From contig JAFGGA010000165.1 of assembly GCA_016930835.1 (NCBI GenBank), positions 1-38,720 on the forward strand: a DNA stretch of 38,720 bases. The letters are read 5' to 3'. Within the stretch, counting starts at the first letter, position 1. Each line of letters starts with the position of its first letter. The position numbers and the translations under genes are program-made. Origin of the DNA: Deltaproteobacteria bacterium. GTDB lineage: Bacteria > Desulfobacterota > DSM-4660 > Desulfatiglandales > HGW-15. The notes beneath the pieces are model-generated. The model saw only the letters and a program-made list of their open reading frames with translations, was not told the origin of the DNA and did not search any database. Positions 33,983 to 38,720 of the stretch are shown here, in pieces.

Positions 33983-36900
33983 CTATTGCTTTAATGATAA
34001 ATATTCCCTTTGAAAATCACGCAGCCGGGCAATGAGTTCATCAAGGTAGTAATGAAAAAAAGGTAACGAATCATATGACTTCTCAATGCAATCCTTAAAT
34101 CTCATTACTTTGTCATAATGTCCCTTACGCCCTGCGTCGGTCTTTAGCTCAAAGGCTTTTTTCATGCTGTTAAGGGTATCTTTCCATTTTTTTCTAAAAT
34201 CATCAACTGCTTTCCATTTTTCAAGGTTTTTTCTACCTGAATATAGTTCCGGGAATGATCCTGAATCCACAAGATATCCCATCCGTCGCATATCTTTATG
34301 GCAAACATGCCAGAATTCACAATGATGGCAGTTCGTCTCGTCTTCGGAATGATGAAAAACTCCCTTCTTAATAAGGGTCAGAAGTTGATCCACATAATCA
34401 TCTATCAGGCGAATGCCGGTAACATCAAGCCCTTTTATGTCATCACAATGATCAATGACTGTCTGTTTAAGGGGGTTTTCCTTCAACAAGATATCTCTGT
34501 TTAGAGAATAAAAAGATGCGGCTATTTTTTTAAAAGGAGAGCCAGCCCGCAGGGCCCTCATATATATGGGCAATTGAAAGGAAAGTCCTTTTTTAATCAT
34601 GCTTGAAGAAGAGATTCGCCCGCTTTTATAATCATAGATATATACTTTCTCAGGGTCATTTACATCCGAATCAAAGCGGTCGATATATCCTCGAATCAAT
34701 GAGTTCCCGATCTTAACGGTACACTCTTTTCCATACCCGAACCCATATTCAAGCCCTTGAGGTTTCCTGTCCCTAAAGTTTTTTTCCTCGAAACGGAGAA
34801 CACATGCAATGATCCCTTCCCTTATGTCCGAACCCGGTTTTGGATTTAAAAAATCTTGGTCCAACCCATCTCTTAAATCCCTTTTTTGTGATTCGGAAAA
34901 TTCGGATCGATCCATTACCGCATAATTGGAAAAATAATCATTCAGGACTTTATCAGCCAATAAAAAGGCTTTATGTATGCCTATACCCGCAATATTATCT
35001 TTATGTTCCAGCAGTTGGGTGAAAAGGGCCTTTAAGATTGCATGAATGTGTTGTCCCATTTCTTTTGAGGGGATTTCAGGGCCATGCTGTTCAATGGCCT
35101 TAAGCTCGTAGACCTGCTCAAAAAGATAGCGCATGGGGCAACTGGCTAATGCTTCTAATTGAGAAGGAGAAAAAATAAATTCTTTTTTTTGAAGAAAAGC
35201 TTGAAACCCGCATGCTTCGCTCACGAGTCCGTCGTATTCAAAAAGCCCGTCGGACGCCCATCTTGAGATGATCGAATGGATCCCCCTCAGGAGGCCGTCC
35301 ATTTTTGAATGCGATCGGAGGATAATGCGGTTAACAGGCCATAAATGACCTTCAGCTTTTTCAGCGGAGAGTTTTTCGGGGATGGATGCATTAAGGATCT
35401 CTCCTCGTGACGTATAGTAAGGATTGTTTCTCCATTGGAATCGTTTTTCTAATGATATCATATCGGCATTATGCCCATTCGTCCCCTCGTTCATCATCGC
35501 CAAATCTATTAAAATGATTGATGGATTTTCCTCTTTCTCTTCGCTGCGTCGTGGATATGATAGATACAGCCGTTTTCGATAATTTCTGAGAACGTGGCTA
35601 AATAGGTATCGCGAATGGTCCATTGGATCAGGGATCCGGAACATATGGGATGGTGAATGAGAGAGGATAAAATCGATCTCTTCTTGAAAGGGAAATTTGT
35701 CCGATGTCAATCCGCCGGCAAAAATGTAATCAAAGGCGCGCCCACGAACCTCTAACCACTGTGAAACCCGAATAACATTTGGATTGCGTTCATCAAGGAG
35801 GAAGGCACTGCTTAATCTGTTCTTAAAACCCGTATAGAATCGTTGAAGCAGGTCATGACCATGTATTGATTCAAATAAAAATTTACGGGTAATCCCTAAC
35901 TCCTTTTCGGTTGCCTTAATCAATTCGACTAAAATGGAATATATTCTAATATCTCGTTTTAGATTTTTTTGAATATCATTTGCGCCAGCTGGGTCTTTAA
36001 CGGTTTCATCAGGTATGAATGCTAGGTTACCGGGCAGGCCGAGGTCATCGAGAATGGAGAAAAAAAGCTCTGAGATATTTTGTGGATTATCCTGGTGGAG
36101 CATCTTGAGAAAGGGTTGAAGTCTTTGCTGTATGTGGACGGTCTGAATAAGAAAGCTGTAGTACTCTTGACGGATCGCCTTCTGTTCTTGCTGGTCCCTG
36201 GAATGGAGTAACATGTCTTGATAGAAATCTTTGACCCAGAATATTTCTCGATCTCCGATACAGGTTACATTATCCCCTAAGCGATGAAGACCACACTTTT
36301 TAGCTACTTGATCGAATGTGAAAATATCCGGGCTGAATAATTTGAGATCCTTTGACCCTTCTCGAATCGTCCGCATCACTTCTCGGAGATTATCCCCGGC
36401 CAGAAGGTATGCCGGTTGCAATTTCCGGCTATCAATTTCAGGGTTCAGGTTGTCATTATTATCCCCTGGATAATGGATCAGGTCTGATGAAAAAAGTCGA
36501 AAAACATCTTCCCTTTGAAAAGAACGAAGTGCGACCTCAAAAATGTAGATAAAAATACGAGTAATCGGGTGGGAAGCAACCGGTAGGCCTCTGGTCAGGC
36601 TAAAAGGGATTCCATAATCAGCAAATATTTCTGACAGTAGAGGCGAGTAGGTCTCAAGATCCGAAAAAATGACTCTGATGGACCCCAGCCCTTGGGATTT
36701 ATCCAGCCCTTCATCATGGATGATACGTTTGATCTCAGCGGCAATACCTTTTACTTCATCGATTCTATTTGAGAAGGATTTAATCATTAAGGTTTCTTTT
36801 GTGACACAATATTCCATCGTCCCATTTCGATAAAACCCTCGGGCCATTGGATTCAGGAAAATGGATTCAGTCGCCCTTTCTATTTGGTGTGGAATTCCGT

Positions 36901-37816
36901 TTCGTTCCAGCCTTTCCATAAAAGTGACGATGGAGGCAAAGATGCGGTATGCTTCATATCGTTTGTCTTTTTTAATACATTCGGTATCTTTTGGTTTTTT
37001 TTCTTGGAAGTATTCTTTTATGCCTGATATTTTGAATATATCTAATGGAGCCGAGACCCGATTATCACAATCAAGGGACCACCAAACCTCTTTGACTTGA
37101 GTGAATAGGTAAAAAAGGATCTCTTCTTCAATTCGGGAGAGATGAATAAAACCATCAAAGATAATGATATCGATATTCTTTATTGATGACGGAACCCCTT
37201 CATGTTCTAAGAAAGATCTCACATGGGAGAGGATATCATCATTATCATATCCTTTGATCATTCTTTTTATTTCTTCATAGTCTCCCAATAGCCATATAAG
37301 ATCGCTTTCCAAGGCAAACCTTTCTTCTTCCTCTCCGTGGATACTCTTGTTTGTTTTTAAGATCCGAGCTTCCACCTGGTTCACAAAATCATCTTCAAGA
37401 TGGTTTGTGACAAGCATGGAAAAAAAACGTAGAATAGTATTATAAATACCGGGGAAATTCGCCTCGGAAGAACGCTCTTGTGTAAGGCTGGAAAAATAAG
37501 AGAGGCAATCCGGCTGTTGACTCCTTCTTTCCAGTATCTTTTGTATCAGTTGGGATCGAAGGTGTGCATCCAAATAACGATGATCACTATATCGCCTTGG
37601 TTTAACTTCATTCTGGAACAGATGGTGAATCAAACCAGTTACTGTATTTATTTTTCTCTTAAGCCAAAAACGGTGGTCCGCTTCCAGCTCTATAACACGG
37701 CCTCGTGTTGGAACCAGATGCAAAATGGATTGGTATTCATCAGAAGCCATCTTCCGATCCAATAAATTTTGCAGTGCATCAACCGTGTCACCGATTAGAT
37801 AACGAATCATACCCAT
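33983..37816 (-). CDS. AddB-like PD-(D/E)XK nuclease with Fe-S cysteines
   Basis: 1277 residues of the AddB/RecB-family exonuclease type that trim DNA ends for recombination. No Walker A is seen in the N-terminal helicase-like half. The nuclease part has a single Cys in ALASCPMRYLFEQVYEL (about residue 892), a second set in CHHCEFWHVC (about 1164), and the active-site motifs GYIDRFD (about 1045) and YIYDYKSG (about 1059; Asp and Lys). The four cysteines fit the AddB Fe-S staple. AddA, the usual helicase partner, is not next to it: downstream lies tRNA-Thr. A small membrane-protein gene ends 24 bases upstream. The ATG at 37816 has no strong ribosome-binding site; a second ATG is two codons on. 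Confidence 0.85.
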   Translation of the reverse strand: MGMIRYLIGDTVDALQNLLDRKMASDEYQSILHLVPTRGRVIELEADHRFWLKRKINTVTGLIHHLFQNEVKPRRYSDHRYLDAHLRSQLIQKILERRSQQPDCLSYFSSLTQERSSEANFPGIYNTILRFFSMLVTNHLEDDFVNQVEARILKTNKSIHGEEEERFALESDLIWLLGDYEEIKRMIKGYDNDDILSHVRSFLEHEGVPSSIKNIDIIIFDGFIHLSRIEEEILFYLFTQVKEVWWSLDCDNRVSAPLDIFKISGIKEYFQEKKPKDTECIKKDKRYEAYRIFASIVTFMERLERNGIPHQIERATESIFLNPMARGFYRNGTMEYCVTKETLMIKSFSNRIDEVKGIAAEIKRIIHDEGLDKSQGLGSIRVIFSDLETYSPLLSEIFADYGIPFSLTRGLPVASHPITRIFIYIFEVALRSFQREDVFRLFSSDLIHYPGDNNDNLNPEIDSRKLQPAYLLAGDNLREVMRTIREGSKDLKLFSPDIFTFDQVAKKCGLHRLGDNVTCIGDREIFWVKDFYQDMLLHSRDQQEQKAIRQEYYSFLIQTVHIQQRLQPFLKMLHQDNPQNISELFFSILDDLGLPGNLAFIPDETVKDPAGANDIQKNLKRDIRIYSILVELIKATEKELGITRKFLFESIHGHDLLQRFYTGFKNRLSSAFLLDERNPNVIRVSQWLEVRGRAFDYIFAGGLTSDKFPFQEEIDFILSHSPSHMFRIPDPMDHSRYLFSHVLRNYRKRLYLSYPRRSEEKEENPSIILIDLAMMNEGTNGHNADMISLEKRFQWRNNPYYTSRGEILNASIPEKLSAEKAEGHLWPVNRIILRSHSKMDGLLRGIHSIISRWASDGLFEYDGLVSEACGFQAFLQKKEFIFSPSQLEALASCPMRYLFEQVYELKAIEQHGPEIPSKEMGQHIHAILKALFTQLLEHKDNIAGIGIHKAFLLADKVLNDYFSNYAVMDRSEFSESQKRDLRDGLDQDFLNPKPGSDIREGIIACVLRFEEKNFRDRKPQGLEYGFGYGKECTVKIGNSLIRGYIDRFDSDVNDPEKVYIYDYKSGRISSSSMIKKGLSFQLPIYMRALRAGSPFKKIAASFYSLNRDILLKENPLKQTVIDHCDDIKGLDVTGIRLIDDYVDQLLTLIKKGVFHHSEDETNCHHCEFWHVCHKDMRRMGYLVDSGSFPELYSGRKNLEKWKAVDDFRKKWKDTLNSMKKAFELKTDAGRKGHYDKVMRFKDCIEKSYDSLPFFHYYLDELIARLRDFQREYLSLKQ

Positions 37817-37840
37817 CGTGTAGATACCACAATCATGATT

Positions 37841-38074
37841 TTATTTTTTTAAGTTCTCTTCGATCTCTTTCTGAAGAGCCTTTCCGCTTTCTTCTAAAGC
37901 TTTCCCGCTCTTTTCGATTATTTCTCCACCGGTTTTCTTGATTGTCTTTTCTAAATCTTGCCCGGTAAATGGATTACTGAATAAGGGTTTACCCTTACCA
38001 ATGTTAATACCCAGCCCCATTCCCACAATCAATCCGATCATAAAACTAATAAAAGTCAGTTTGATCTTTTTCAT
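37841..38074 (-). CDS. Small membrane-anchored protein with amphipathic helix
   Basis: 77 residues. Residues 4-24 (IKLTFISFMIGLIVGMGLGIN) form one membrane segment after a basic start (MKK). The rest is a charged Lys/Glu/Ser-rich segment, probably helical (SGKALEESGKALQKEIEENLKK). AAAGGAG lies 8 bases before the ATG at 38074; an in-frame ATG further up lacks this. It precedes the nuclease by 24 bases in the same direction, so the two are probably co-transcribed. No function is recognised. Confidence 0.7.
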   Translation of the reverse strand: MKKIKLTFISFMIGLIVGMGLGINIGKGKPLFSNPFTGQDLEKTIKKTGGEIIEKSGKALEESGKALQKEIEENLKK

Positions 38075-38145
38075 TTGTATCTCTCCTTTATTCAATCATA
38101 AGAACAGATCTCAATATAATCTTGACAATCTCGTAAGAAGTCGTC

Positions 38146-38229
38146 ACCCCGGTCCCGTATCCAGTATGGGATAGACTGCAGCCGGGGTCCACAGCCCATG
38201 TAACTCTGGATTCCGGTCTTCACCGGAAT
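38146..38229. repeat. GC-rich double-hairpin repeat element
   Basis: First part: ACCCCGG (38146-38152) pairs with CCGGGGT (38182-38188), with a smaller stem TATCC (38158-38162)/GGATA (38169-38173) nested inside. Second part: ATTCCGGT (38210-38217) pairs perfectly with ACCGGAAT (38222-38229) across CTTC. The second stem resembles the widely seen short palindromic repeats with CTGGATTCCGG/CCGGAATGAC ends. Only one copy is in this window. Confidence 0.6.
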
Positions 38230-38531
38230 GACAAAAAAATAGGTGTTTTTCGACTTTTTGTGAGACCATCAATCTTAAGTTCTCATCCCATCCTGAATCG
38301 CATGGCCAATGATACACTTTCTCCTAACACCGGATGATGCTTCATATCAATAATACGCCGAAGTATACAATTTTATACAATCCTATGGATTCCGTTTGTC
38401 CCAACAATTTAATTTTACTTTTGATTTCAGCTTGTTACGGCTTTGTATCGCTTAGGCACACGGGTTGCAAAATCAAGTATGCGACCATTTCTATATAAAG
38501 GATTTTTTATGATTGAATTCTGCAGTTATAT

Positions 38532-38552
38532 ATCATTCATTTTAAGAATGAT
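38532..38552. other. AT-rich inverted repeat
   Basis: ATCATTC (38532-38538) pairs with GAATGAT (38546-38552), loop 7, with a T-rich stretch further right. No gene boundary nearby explains it. Confidence 0.35.
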
Positions 38553-38720
38553 CAATTTGCCTTATTTTTTTCTTCGGTATTATTCAATAATCAAACATGG
38601 GCTTTTTTCCATCGGATTTTCTCTTAGAATTCGGTCTATCGTATGTTCGGGTGTGACAAAATATTGTTACGGTAAAATGTTGGCACCTGAACACATTAAA
38701 TTGTCATCAATATATTTGAA

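Larger units (their letters stand above)
38075..38720. other. 646-base end region without an intact gene
   Basis: AT-rich except for the repeat at 38146-38229. It holds a TTGACA at 38122-38127 with no clear gene to drive, the repeat, and an inverted repeat at 38532-38552. I see no intact reading frame with a ribosome-binding site. A short open minus-strand stretch with one stop lies at 38580-38720. Confidence 0.6.

Noticed and set aside
38684-38701. Possible sigma54 promoter (TTGGCAC)
   Set aside because: The -12 element reads CA where GC is required at 10 bases after GG, and no gene follows within the window.
1-38720. CRISPR array, prophage, integrase or insertion sequence
   Set aside because: No spaced direct repeats and no transposase or integrase motifs were found; the tRNA-Thr gene has no integrase beside it.

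Overview
The window looks like chromosomal DNA of a deltaproteobacterium (Desulfobacterota type). This rests on the gene content and protein style: a hisC-cmk-rpsA-sppA block, several NtrC/PilS-type two-component proteins, a CHASE2 Ser/Thr kinase set, a sodium-pump decarboxylase membrane subunit, and a fused radical SAM/DUF2344 protein beside rng. I cannot name a species. I see no prophage, transposase, integrase or CRISPR array; most of the window is ordinary housekeeping and signalling DNA with short intergenic gaps.

Layout. 1-4582 (+): end of hisC, cmk, a long acidic-tailed ribosomal protein S1, and SppA. 4593-5180 (-): a Sua5/YrdC enzyme for tRNA t6A synthesis. 5245-8960 (+): prepilin peptidase, a sensor kinase and its sigma54-type response regulator. 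8991-10433 (+): a small membrane protein, a HAD phosphatase and a cupin. 10508-14822 (-): an orphan receiver protein, then the recG-pcm-DUF72 operon. 15071-17017 (+): GAF protein, atypical kinase-fold protein and universal stress protein. 17089-19116 (-): transketolase, divergent from 19331-20968 (+), which encodes the sodium-pump beta subunit and a probable gamma-like partner. These converge on a 70-residue biotin carrier (21071-21283, -) across a two-way terminator. 21539-28613 (+): pilC, a PilS-like kinase, the radical SAM/DUF2344 fusion and rng. 28794-32960 (+): CHASE2 Ser/Thr kinase, PP2C phosphatase and FHA protein. 33040-33863 (-): a small zinc protein, a probably frameshifted Cys/His-rich small gene and tRNA-Thr(CGT). 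33983-38074 (-): a large AddB-like Fe-S nuclease behind a small membrane protein. 38075-38720 has no intact gene; it carries a GC-rich double-hairpin repeat and AT-rich inverted repeats.

How the genes work together. Three groups stand out. (a) Reversible Ser/Thr phosphorylation: kinase, phosphatase and phosphothreonine reader are adjacent and in order. (b) A sodium-pumping decarboxylase: the beta, gamma-like and biotin-carrier parts sit together, but the carboxyltransferase alpha subunit is not in this window. (c) Type IV pilus/type II secretion parts (peptidase, PilC, PilS-like kinase) are scattered among other genes, without pilins, PilB/PilT or an adjacent PilR.

The most open questions are the GAF/atypical kinase/Usp cassette, the orphan receiver with a Trp/Tyr-rich tail, the AddB-like nuclease without AddA, and the frameshifted small gene downstream of the tRNA. 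Promoters and terminators listed here are pattern matches read by eye and are untested.
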